Below, piece after piece: positions 1-7,851 of a stretch of 12,626 nucleotides of DNA. The position numbers and the translations under genes are program-made. This DNA is from Echinostoma caproni. Its lineage: Eukaryota > Platyhelminthes > Trematoda > Plagiorchiida > Echinostomatidae. Location: assembly GCA_900618425.1 (NCBI GenBank), contig UZAN01057687.1, positions 1-12,626 on the forward strand, written 5' to 3'. The notes under the pieces are model-generated. The model saw only the letters and a program-made list of their open reading frames with translations. It ran no database searches and was not told where the DNA came from. How positions within the stretch are numbered: position 1 is the stretch's first letter; every line of letters begins with the position of its first letter.

Positions 1-161
1 CCAGGACACCCAACAGGCGAAGGCCTCTCTACGTCCTGTGATTTGAATTTGAATTTGACTAGATTGGATTGGATTGAACTCAAGGTCGAATATAATTATC
101 AGCAACATAGAAACAGCGCTGCGTTTGACGCAGCTATTCATGTGCATATAACCGCGTGCTT

Positions 162-415
162 ATATGTATTCCTAAATTAGTGAATACATATTTCAGGTAA
201 TATTGTTAATTAAAATTTTCTTTATATGACAACTTATCAAAATTTTCATTTTGAAAAATAATTAGTGTATTATAGTGCACTATTTATTTCTCAAATTTTG
301 AGAATAATTATGATTAATTCTCAAAATTATACATATATGTGTAATTATTAGTTGATATTTAACAATCGATATTAAAATATATAAATATCAATCGATATAT
401 TCAAATTGATATTTA
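162..415. repeat. AT-rich inverted-repeat region
   Basis: This AT-rich stretch holds several perfect inverted repeats. ATATGTATTC (162-171) pairs with GAATACATAT (182-191) across a 10-nt loop. ATAGTGCACTAT (272-283) is a 12-bp palindrome. TTCTCAAA (288-295) pairs with TTTGAGAA (297-304) around one base. ACATATATGT is at 331-340. TTGATATTTA occurs directly at 352-361 and 406-415 and inverted at 382-391. No reading frame is supported here. AT-rich DNA gives some palindromes by chance, but the 10-12 bp ones containing G and C are harder to dismiss. The region could be a decayed foldback element or simple low-complexity DNA. Confidence 0.6.
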
Positions 416-451
416 CGCAGGTATTTTTCTGTCGAATTGTTGTACCCATAA

Positions 452-595
452 GCATATGCATATGCACGCTTAAGCGTACATAATCCCCCGTGGGTTATAA
501 TCTGAGTGCGTAGACTCGGATATCCGGACATGCATGCATGCAGTTCGAACTGTATGCCTACAGAGTCTGCAGACACTGCAGGGGTCATGACCCCT
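452..595. repeat. Cluster of perfect palindromes
   Basis: Seven perfect palindromes of 10-16 bp lie within 144 bp: GCATATGCATATGC (452-465), ACGCTTAAGCGT (466-477), CGGATATCCG (517-526), CATGCATGCATG (529-540, overlapping TGCATGCATGCA at 531-542), CAGTTCGAACTG (541-552), GTCTGCAGAC (565-574) and AGGGGTCATGACCCCT (580-595). The first two abut directly. Two are partly explained by short ATGC repeats, but the others have unrelated sequences. No protein or RNA gene accounts for the pattern. Confidence 0.8.
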
Positions 596-655
596 TCTGT
601 GCGTGTGTAGTGGAAAAGATAGTACATATACGAATAATAATGAAATAAACAATAC

Positions 656-790
656 ATGGAACAGACTCACAGAAGGATTATCTGCTGGTCGATTGATCCT
701 GTTCTTGTGATGTGTGGTTCCGGTCGACGAGGTGTAAAGGAGCTGAAATGGATGGCTGCGATAGTTAACGGACCACTTGACGATAACTGA
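656..790 (+). CDS. Weak short ORF, unrecognised
   Basis: A 44-codon frame opens with ATG at 656 and ends with TGA at 788. It begins MEQTHRR and contains a basic and glycine patch, GSGRRGVKEL. No domain, signal peptide or membrane segment is visible, and no clear splice sites flank it. It could be an exon or repeat fragment. It is listed only because this stretch is less AT-biased than its left flank. Confidence 0.12.
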   Translation: MEQTHRRIICWSIDPVLVMCGSGRRGVKELKWMAAIVNGPLDDN

Positions 791-1315
791 TAATGATTGC
801 GTAATGCTTCAGCAACACTCGGAGAACACGTGCGAAGTTACGAACAGAATTTTGTATTGTCTATTAGGTACTGAGCATATTAAAACAAGCTGTACAATCA
901 TGTCAGATAAAAGTGGATAGAAAAGTAAGACACTACAATATAACGCTCCAAATACAAGGATAAGTCTGCAAAATGTAAGGAATGATCATTCTTTATATAT
1001 ACATCATATATATTGTTTTCTCCGAAATAGGCTAATTGATAGTGGAAAATGAAAAGTGATATTTCGTTGCTATTCAAAATGGTTAGGTGATGCCAAACAG
1101 GAGAACAGTCCATTTCGATTAAACAAGAAATGAGTTAAAACAAATATGGAATGTTAACAGAATAGAAAATTGGTCAATTCAATGGGTAAAAAGAGTTATA
1201 TTAAATAAAAACCAAAAAGACGTAGTGTCAGTGATGGGATACGGAAACGGCTGAAAAACGAGTAAACGAGGCGGACGCGATATACATGGCAATTACCGTG
1301 TCAATAGAAACTTAT
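791..1315. other. Non-coding gap, nothing recognised
   Basis: No reading frame with recognisable content is present on either strand. Small AT runs such as the TATATATACATC area near 1000 are the only structure seen. Confidence 0.5.
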
Positions 1316-1562
1316 TCAGAAGGCCTCTGGTACGCAAAAGTCAAACTTTAGACGGCTAAGGATAACCGCCTCGGCAAACCCAAGTATCCATAGGCTTTGA
1401 AAATTTGATAACAAAACTTTCGGCATTGGATCTGTCAGCCTGGTGTCCGCTATCCAAAAAATGTCGTGCCACGGCGCTTTCTGGGAGTCTTCTTCTACAA
1501 AGTGGCGAATTTCGCACAAAATGCTTACTCATTCTGGTTGACAATGCAGTGGTGCAAATAGA
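1316..1562 (-). pseudogene. Penelope-like element endonuclease remnant (copy C)
   Basis: On the minus strand this decodes to the C-terminal part of a PLE GIY-YIG endonuclease domain. An upstream piece reads LSTRMSKHF, then SAVARHFLDSGH, then SFVIKFSK. The downstream piece, in another frame, reads GFAEAVILSRLKFD and ends CVPEAF before a stop. Block order and spacing match copy B at 4815-5181 (RRLSTRVNEH; ASAVARDFLE; FAETVVISRLKPD; CVQKAF). The join needs a frameshift near 1380-1400; alignment with copy B suggests one extra base here. The GIY and YIG strands themselves are missing or unreadable upstream, so the protein is dead. PLEs are reverse-transcribing elements whose GIY-YIG nuclease nicks target DNA. 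The family call rests on motif recall plus agreement between copies in this window. Confidence 0.75.
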
Positions 1563-3915
1563 GGTGACTAAATCGATGGATTTTACAGTTTGACCAAGTT
1601 AGTAAATTGATTGTTCTGTGAATCTTAACCAACTTTGTGGCCGGATAGAGAGACTCACATGCTGTACAAAAGCAACGGCCAACCTGTGTGCTTACGTTGC
1701 CCATTTAAATGGGACTCACGAAAACGGATTGGTTATAGCGGTGACCGCGATTACTGTCTGCGGACAGCAACATTCTGCGATTACTTCTTCCGTGGATAGA
1801 AAACATTTGAAGTAACTTGTGTAGTATTACCGCGCGCGTGTTTTTATGGTGTAACTGTAAACACTATACAGACAATATTAGGGATTTTTGTGTGTACTGC
1901 CACTGAATAAAAACAGACACATACGACTCAGGTTATAGTATTGCACATGGAAAACCAGGCACCTGAACGGAACTAAACGAAATAACAAGCAACATAATCT
2001 CGTTCAAGCGCTGCTTTTATTATGGCCATAAGAAGGATTTCCGATATATCTCTGTGACAGTTCTGTTCTTTCATCCTATTCTGATTTACTGTTTTTCCTC
2101 TCACAAATTTACGCACGATTTCTTTATCCTTGACAAACGCCTTTCGTATTGTGTTCAATTCATAATGTCCACGAACAAACAGTTATATAATCGGATTTTA
2201 TATCAGCAAACCGATTGGAATAAATCGTCATTATCACCTTCAGGATATAAAAAAAGCAATGCGGCAAGCTTCTTCGATTGCTTCTATGGTCGTTATGCAA
2301 ATATAGTCAGCAAAAATAAATGAAGTGGATATAAAATTGACTTTTTTAGGAAGACACAAAAGCAAACCACTATATTCTAAAGAAAAAGCTCACAGTTCAT
2401 TTGACCTGATAAGAAGTGACAATAAGACCACTACAACTATGGGGTGGATGCCATGTCATTCAGCGTCTTTAACCTAGAGTTAGACAGTCATTTAAACCCC
2501 TATCTGGAAAATCAGAACGCTTCTTTACGCAGCTGCCAGGGGACTCGTATAGAGACTAGTGAAGGTTTTTCGAAAGTAGTTGCGGAATGAGAAACTTTGC
2601 ACTACAATCCGTATTCATACTGGCACTAAGAGCAAGTTTTCTTGCCTGATGCGCGGTAGTTTTCCCTTGAACAGTTGCTCGTAGTTTATACTGGTACGAC
2701 TTAGCGTGTTTATGCCTTAACTACATCCAGGAAACAAATTGCTGTTTTCGTTCTTTTTGCGGTACATAAGTTCTTGAGGAATATCAAACTAGCCTAGTCT
2801 ATCCTTAACGGTAAACTTGAATCAACACCAGCTGGATTGTTCAAGGGAAACTGTCTTAGAAGGCATCACATTATACTTAAAACTACATTCATTCCGAACG
2901 GTGTCACTACGGTACTGGGTCGCGTCACTAACCAACGTAACTCACCCCTGGATGATTTGATTGCAGTATTAGTAATGCTAAGGAGTTTGATTGAAAGATA
3001 TCTATAGATTTCACACAATCTTACGCCAGTCTGCATGCCAAACAAATTTATATATTATTATACTTCACACTTCTCTGAGGACAGACTGTGTGCCGAACAA
3101 ATCATGGTGCAGTAATCTTTATAGAAAGAAAAGCGTCCCATGATCTGCTTTTTCTTCTTACAGTCCTTCGCCGAATTTCAACTAGCATTTATTCGTCTTA
3201 TTCGTCATTATGTCTCATTTGAATCACTTTAATACACTTTCACTTTGAACATTTTAGGCCTTTTGCAAGTGATACGCTACACATCTAATAGGGTTCTCAA
3301 ACTAACCATTGAGCGTTTTACTCGATGGTACTTTTTTGTTTGTGCGTGACGCGAAATGGGACCCTAGATGCGAATCAACCTCTGCTTTCAAAACAGGAAT
3401 CAAAATCTAGGGAAACAGAAATTAAAGATCCTGTTCAAAAAGTGAAATCCAAAGCATTTGGTGCAAAATGTATGATTTATTGCAGTAATTTGAACACAAC
3501 CACTTTTTAAAAGCTTTCCATTTATTTCATTTCAAAATCTATGAATACTTGTTTGGTATACATTTATGTACAACACGAATTTTTACAGACATGGCACCCA
3601 ATAACCGTGGGATGAAAGAAAAATACAGAAGAAGCAGAACAATGAATAAGATCAATGAGATTAGTTCTGAACAGGGAGATAACAACTTATTTTACTAGTT
3701 CACAGTACGCATTTGTGGCTTCTTCTGTATCTGGTTTTTGTCTACTCCCCGACTACACATTTCATATGGATCAGTTTTTTTCTTTTGCTTTGTGCAACTG
3801 GCGAAGTTGAGATGCTCATGATTTTGCACTTTCCCAGGTTCTGGAGCTATTTCTATCACTGAACTTAGCCAATACAAGTTCACAGAAACAGGTGTGAATC
3901 TGTGGTGAACAGTTG
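1563..3915. other. Long gap without supported genes
   Basis: Only short overlapping ORFs occur here, for example a plus-strand 65-codon frame at 1618-1815, a plus-strand frame at 2054-2323 that overlaps a minus-strand one at 1973-2158, and a plus-strand frame at 3325-3510. None shows a recognisable motif, and the codon composition looks random. One perfect 14-bp palindrome, CCCATTTAAATGGG, lies at 1700-1713. Much of this may be old repeat DNA that cannot be identified without a library. Confidence 0.5.
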
Positions 3916-4161
3916 TGGGGCTTACGAGGTGGCGGCACCCCTTCAAAACTCGTCGATAGTAGGCATTCTGTGAACAAATTCGACGCATTCAAAATTATTC
4001 ACACTATACCCCGGAGATATTCCAAAGGGATAAGAAAGCGACTTTTAACCACGGCCGAGGCGATTGCAATCCGAATTTTCAATCCAGAATTATGTAAGCA
4101 AAAAAAGCTGATCCAGACACTGTTTTTGCCCTGGCCTAGACAGCGGATTGATTGTGCATAA
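3916..4161 (+). pseudogene. Penelope-like element C-terminus (copy A)
   Basis: The reading frame matches the tail of a PLE endonuclease ORF. In order it shows GLRGGGTPSKLVDSRHSVN (the segment before and at the conserved LVDxxH block), DAFKIIHTIPRR, then TTAEAIAIRIFNPELC, then QKKLIQTLFLPWP, and a stop at about 4159-4161. The AEA...R..NP.LC.QK signature is the C-terminal block also seen in copies B and C, but the sequence differs enough to be another PLE lineage. The GIY-YIG core is absent upstream, so this is a 5'-truncated remnant. It lies upstream of copy B in the same orientation. The start given is only the first frame position that aligns, not an initiation codon. Confidence 0.7.
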
Positions 4162-4814
4162 AACAGAGCATCAACCCCCCCGTCCCCGTTTCTCTTTCTT
4201 CGCCCATAGTATCACCATTCCCAACCTTAAGAACTAATTATCTTGTTTTTGTCTCTAATGTCCCTTCCTGATTACATCACTTGCTGCGCATAACCTATAT
4301 TTTCTACCGTGTATTACGTAACTCCATCCCTCTCTCGTCTTAGCTCACAACCTTCATTTAATCTGCTCATCTCTCGAACGTTTGTCTATTTAACCTTTGT
4401 GTTCTCACCCCCACCCACGACTGTCTAATTAACCTTGTCATGTTCTTTTGATCTGTTTGCTCGCCTCTGTCATCGTTACTAACTGAGCTCTAATCAGCCA
4501 ATCAGACATCTGTATTGTGATCACCTTATATATGTAAACGCCTGATGCGATATATCGAAAAGAAATTTCCTCGCGAATACCGTTTTCTAAATTTTTATCG
4601 TGTTTATCACATGCCTGAGTCTTGTGAAAAATGGTACGCATGTGTTCATCAATGAGATTATCCATTTTTCTTTCGGATTTGTTCCTCGTTCGTACTGCGT
4701 TTCTCACTATTTTTTCCAATCAGATTAGATTAGAAACCGTTCAACGTTGTGTGCCATTGCACTCGATCGATAACGTTGTGATAGGTATTTGGAAGAGAGC
4801 GATTTTGCCATGCC
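4162..4814 (+). other. PLE-like 3' tail and junction region
   Basis: The sequence after the copy A stop is strongly T/C-rich and contains ATTACATCAC and then ATTACGTAAC (4313-4322). A similar order, TTACATCATC then ATTACGTAAC, follows copy B (5225-5271), so this is probably the PLE 3' non-coding tail. At 4542-4560 a CTGATG, a CGATATATCG palindrome and GAAA occur in order, which faintly recalls a hammerhead core. A frame is open from 4631 into copy B, but its residues before about 4815 show no PLE motif. The boundary between the two copies is not resolved. Confidence 0.45.
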
Positions 4815-5181
4815 ACAAATCTGATCATGATTCCCAGGAGAATGAACTCATTGATTCGGTCACCTCCAATTGCATTTATCTTTTTCGATGTACTTGCTGT
4901 TCGCGGTACATCGGAAAGACTGAACGCAGACTGTCGACCAGAGTGAATGAGCATGTTCCGAATAACGTATTACTTCGAGGAGGAAAACTTCCAGCAAGCG
5001 CAGTGGCACGAGATTTCCTGGAGATACCGGACAGTATGTTGACAAACGCAAAGCTTTCCGTGTTGTACTCAAAATTCGAAGCCCAAGGATTCTTAGGTTT
5101 GCTGAAACGGTTGTCATTAGCCGTTTAAAGCCTGATCTATGCGTGCAAAAAGCCTTTGTGATGCAGTTATTATATCCATAG
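4815..5181 (+). pseudogene. Penelope-like element GIY-YIG endonuclease (copy B)
   Basis: This is the best-preserved PLE fragment. The frame shows SNCIYLFRCTCCSRYIGKTE, equivalent to the GIY...YIG strands with two cysteines, followed by RRLSTRVNEH, which carries the conserved arginine and histidine. Further on are PASAVARDFLE and SVLYSKFEAQ. Near 5075-5095 the frame breaks: the open frame runs to a false stop at 5128, while the neighbouring frame continues with RFAETVVISRLKPD and CVQKAFVMQLLYP to TAG at 5179-5181. Comparison with copy C suggests one base was lost. PLEs pair a reverse transcriptase with this nuclease; no reverse transcriptase motifs are visible upstream, so the copy is 5'-truncated and inactive. 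Confidence 0.85.
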
Positions 5182-5370
5182 TAATTACCCTCCCCTATCC
5201 TTCCCATCATCTCAACCGTTCCCTTACATCATCGCTGACACTTAACCCTTCTCATTTTCTTATTACGTAACTCTCTTTGACCTACTTATTTGACCAATTA
5301 TTTTTACCTCGTTGACTTGCTATGTCTGTTTGAATTCATTTCTGGTTGTATCTTTTTCGTATTACGTAAC
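5182..5370 (+). other. PLE copy B 3' non-coding tail
   Basis: A pyrimidine-rich stretch follows the copy B stop and contains ATTACGTAAC twice (5262-5271 and 5361-5370). It resembles the tail after copy A. The second motif directly abuts the tRNA-like start of the SINE at 5371, so the SINE may have inserted here. A diverged version, TCACGTAAC, lies at 5598-5606 on the other side of that SINE. Confidence 0.5.
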
Positions 5371-5560
5371 GGGCGTTGGTGGCCCGGTGGTAATGTCACC
5401 AACTTATCACCCCGAGGATGTATGTTCGAACCCCACCACCACCGCCTGAATTTCCCCTTTGTGTATTGAATGGCAGCCCTCTGATTGGACGCTTTCCCCT
5501 TCCTGAAAAATTGTTGTATCTTTGTATATTCAATAAAAGGAAGGAAAATGAAAAGGAAAA
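5371..5560 (+). mobile_element. tRNA-derived SINE without ribozyme
   Basis: The head is tRNA-like. GGCGTTG (5372-5378) pairs at six of seven positions with CACCGCC (5440-5446), giving a 75-nt unit, the length of a tRNA. The pol III A box is TGGCCCGGTGGTAA (5380-5393) and the B box TGTTCGAACCC (5423-5433). The D and T stems pair only partly, so it is not a functional tRNA. The body after 5446 ends in TTGTATCTTTGTATATTC and then AATAAA with a purine-rich run, like a SINE tail. No hammerhead core is present, unlike the other SINEs here. The 3' end is approximate. Confidence 0.65.
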
Positions 5561-6425
5561 AAGGAAAACAACCATTTTTAACTCTCTTCGTTTTTCATCA
5601 CGTAACTGTTTCTGTGCCAACATTCACCTACTCCTCTCTTATTCATACCCAAATGACTTTTTTAATGACTCAACCACCCAGTTCTTTCTGCCTGAACCTA
5701 TGGAATTATGTTATTGTCCATATATGATACTGTTCTTATAAAATTCGACCTATTTAATGTGCATAGACGGCTGATTGAGTGCACGCAAAATTGATGACCA
5801 ATATCAATTCTGCTCGTATCATGTTACCTGTTTTATCCAAATGGATGGAAAGGAAAAGGTGTTTCCGAAATTTCCCTCTGTTGGCAAATCTTCCGACATC
5901 CACCCCCTCCTGTAACAGCATCTCGTTTTCAGTTTGTCATTCGTTTTTTTACTGAGTGACTTTAATTTGGACACTTATTCGAACTGGGAAATTTGCTGGC
6001 ACCTATTTCATCATCACCCAATGTGATGTGATGTCTTTCTTGTTTGTACTGTGGTTGAGCTCTATTCCCGTCCCTTAATTGGATTGTCGCTCTGTGATTT
6101 GCTCAATTATTCTTCTTTGATCAAGAGGTAGTGATAGGGGTCATTTTCCCATCTTCGGTGATCCTTTTCTCCTTCATCCAATCACGATTTTATCCCTCTT
6201 TTGTTGCGTCATTTTGTCCTTCAACTGCACCGGCATAAAGTCACCCTTGAAAACGGATNTGTTTACCAGGAGAGAGAGAAATTTCGCAAGGATGTACAAA
6301 CACCAATCGGTATCTCAGATACATAACCCCATTTTTACTCCGAGAATATCCAGCAGGACACTAATTCGACTGTGTTTAAAAACTCACTGAAGAATTTTTC
6401 AAGGATCTCACTCATGTGATAACTC
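5561..6425. other. T/C-rich non-coding stretch
   Basis: The plus strand is pyrimidine-biased to about 6250 with no supported gene. Small features include GTGCA and TGCAC flanking CGGCTGATTGA near 5760-5785 and the undetermined base at 6259. It may be more PLE tail or old repeat, but I see no motif that proves this. Confidence 0.45.
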
Positions 6426-6426
6426 A

Positions 6427-6590
6427 ATGGATGAGTTATTTAACTTGCCTTTGCTGATGCTACCGAAGAATCGAATTGATGCAGAAAACAAAATTGACAC
6501 CGTAACCTACCAACAAGCCAAAGGATCACTTGATATGGGAAGAATACCCACATCCTTCTGCGTCTGCTCGTTCAACGGTAAACTGGGATG
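6427..6590 (+). CDS. Weak short ORF upstream of SINE pair
   Basis: ATG at 6427 opens a 54-codon frame starting MDELFNLPLLMLPKNRIDA; the same frame is open upstream back to a TGA at 6388. A possible splice donor, G/GTAAAC, lies at 6577-6578. If used, the phase does not match the acceptors of the candidate exons at 7298 or 7386, so no link to that gene is shown. No domain is recognised. Confidence 0.15.
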
Positions 6591-6739
6591 AGAATAACAG
6601 GGATAATGAAACAAATAGCAGAACCAGAACCAATTGCAGAAGATAAATAGAGGCGAAACCCTCCAGTGGCACGAAGAATGAGGATCTTGTCTCGGTTGAC
6701 AATCAAAAGTAGATCGGCGAACCGGTTGAAACGAACTTT

Positions 6740-6960
6740 TCTAACTTCTGCTTGCAATATGAGTTTTTCAATGCTTATAAATATTCCTATGCGATGGAAA
6801 GATTTGCGATGATCGACAAAGAGCACTGGATTGCTGTTACGCCATGTTTGTAGCTCGTCAGCAGTGCGTGCGTTTTGTGTTCCTGTCAAGACTCTAACCG
6901 TAAACATTCTAGTGGGGACTCGAAACCCTTAGTTTTCAGCCTGTGAGCAATCTAAAAGAT
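6740..6960 (-). mobile_element. Hammerhead-bearing SINE, Sm-alpha-like (copy 1)
   Basis: On the minus strand a pol III B box, GGTTTCGAGTCCCC (within 6914-6928, one base longer than consensus), is followed about 50 nt later by a hammerhead motif (6823-6867) and then a body ending near TTGCAAG. The 45 bp at 6792-6836 match 7103-7147 of copy 2 at 40 positions in inverted orientation, and weaker similarity continues further. A convincing A box was not fixed; AGATTGCTCACAGGC or TAGGCGAATGG upstream are candidates. A 111-codon minus-strand frame (6572-6907) crosses it and is judged accidental because it translates through the ribozyme. Ends are approximate. Confidence 0.7.
6823..6867 (-). ncRNA. 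Hammerhead ribozyme, mutated core
   Basis: Read on the minus strand: GCACTG, core CTGACGA, a 14-nt hairpin GCTACAAACATGGC (four pairs counting one G-U, six-nt loop), GTAAC, AGCA, cleavage triplet ATC, then CAGTGC. Stem I (GCACTG with CAGTGC) is a perfect 6-bp helix enclosing the motif, as in type I hammerheads. The invariant GAAA is GTAA, which should abolish cleavage. Stem III is weak. The order and spacing match the schistosome hammerhead; the function is inferred from that family. Confidence 0.75.
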
Positions 6961-7018
6961 TATTCCAAATTAACTACCCTTGATTACCTAAACCATTCGC
7001 CTAAGTTGACAACCGTCG

Positions 7019-7200
7019 ACCGCGTAGCTCAAGGGTAAGGGATTGAAGTCCCAATCCAAATGTTCGCGGTTCGAGTCCTGACGAGTCATAAACGGGATGA
7101 AACAGCTATCCAGTGCTTTTTGTCAATCAGCACAAATCTTTCCATCGTTTATAGACACATTCAACAAGTGGGGAACTGAAGATCTTGCAAGGAGTGAAAC
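7019..7200 (+). mobile_element. Hammerhead-bearing SINE, Sm-alpha-like (copy 2)
   Basis: The tRNA-like head has a good A box, TAGCTCAAGGG (7025-7035), and a consensus B box, GGTTCGAGTCC (7068-7078). Between them GGATTG and CAATCC form a 6-bp anticodon-like stem. The B box runs straight into the hammerhead core CTGACGA at 7078, whereas copy 1 has roughly 50 nt between the two, so copy 2 probably lost that spacer together with the 5' side of ribozyme stem I. The body shares CCAGTGCT and AAATCTTTCCATCG with copy 1 in opposite orientation. A 76-codon plus-strand frame at 7097-7327 covers this body and is not taken as a gene. The 3' end is approximate. Confidence 0.75.
7078..7116 (+). ncRNA. Hammerhead ribozyme, core intact, stem I lost
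   Basis: In order: CTGACGA, a 14-nt hairpin segment GTCATAAACGGGAT (G-U, U-A and C-G pairs), GAAAC, AGCT, ATC, then CAGTGC. All conserved core bases are present and ATC is an allowed NUH triplet, so cleavage would fall between 7110 and 7111. The sequence before CTGACGA is the B box, which cannot pair with CAGTGC, so stem I is missing. Stem II has only three pairs and stem III contains a C-A mismatch. Activity is therefore unlikely. Confidence 0.75.
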
Positions 7201-7385
7201 CCACACTCGAAACCATCAACAGTGCTTGTTGCCTGTGAACAATCGAATCGACTGTTCCGAAGTCACTACTCTTTGCGTAAATTCGTGTTTTTTTCAGAAA
7301 TACACAGAATTGCGAAATGAACAATAACACAAAAGATGCACTGGAAATGAGAACATTGGAGATCAAGTAATTCCGATTTGCACAG

Positions 7386-7801
7386 TTGGACAAGGATTGT
7401 AGGACTAGAAAATTGTATAAAGAATGCGCAAGTCACACACGGAAGATCGCCACTCAATTCGCAGAACTAAGTGAAGTCGTGGAGTGTGGAAGTACACTGA
7501 ACAGATGCTTCGTCGATGATGGTAACTGTTGGCATCTGCGTAGCCATTACTGATATACTCTGCCCTGTCTTCTAGGAAAGAAACTATACGAGAAATTGTG
7601 CAAAATACGAGTGCAAACGAATCGATTCAGTGACCAAGTCCGGAGGGTCAAAGAACACCCGATTGGCAGTAAGACCACAAATTCGAACTTTAATGTCCTC
7701 GTTCTCTCTCTCTCTATTGCTCCAGAAGTGGACGAATTGCAGAGATCGATACAAAAAATGGAATCGCTTTTGACCCAATACAAGACAGATGAGCGTATAA
7801 T
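7386..7801 (+). CDS. Candidate host gene fragment, three exons with short introns
   Basis: Three candidate exons join in one frame. Exon 7386-7521 follows TTTGCACAG and begins LDKDCRTRKLYKEC. Intron 7522-7575 (54 nt) starts GTAACT and ends CTTCTAG; the phase-1 split codon restores glycine in VDDGKKLYEKLC. Exon 7576-7668 follows. Intron 7669-7725 (57 nt) starts GTAAGA and ends with a TCTCTC tract and CTCCAG. Exon 7726-7801 reads VDELQRSIQKMESLLTQY. After it a perfect donor GTAAGT (7802) overlaps an in-frame TAA (7803), so the gene may continue or stop. Both introns are multiples of three and the frame stays open except for in-frame stops inside the introns. V, L, I, M, L spacing in exon 3 and L/I/F/V spacing in exon 2 suggest coiled coils. 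An alternative start at 7298 uses a 36-nt intron, 7367-7402. I do not recognise the protein. Confidence 0.5.
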
Positions 7802-7851
7802 GTAAGTGAACGTTTGTTAGTCCCCTCATCCGGAAATCAAACTGTAGTTTT

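Noticed and set aside
1240..1262. GATACGGAAACGGCTG as a hammerhead 3' half
   Set aside because: It resembles the GAAAC GGCT part of fluke hammerheads, but neither CTGANGA nor an NUH cleavage triplet is correctly placed.
3695..3988. 97-codon minus-strand ORF
   Set aside because: It partly overlaps PLE copy A on the opposite strand and has no motif.
4438..4719. 93-codon minus-strand ORF
   Set aside because: It is antisense to the PLE tail and junction region with no recognisable content.
6572..6907. 111-codon minus-strand ORF
   Set aside because: It translates through SINE copy 1 and its hammerhead. Similarity to copy 2 is at the DNA level and not in a shared reading frame, so the frame is accidental.
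7019..7078. Functional tRNA gene
   Set aside because: The A and B boxes are good, but the D and T stems do not pair and there is no acceptor stem. It is a SINE head.
7097..7327. 76-codon plus-strand ORF as a gene
   Set aside because: Most of it is the body of SINE copy 2. Its last part overlaps a possible exon at 7298 that reads in a different frame.
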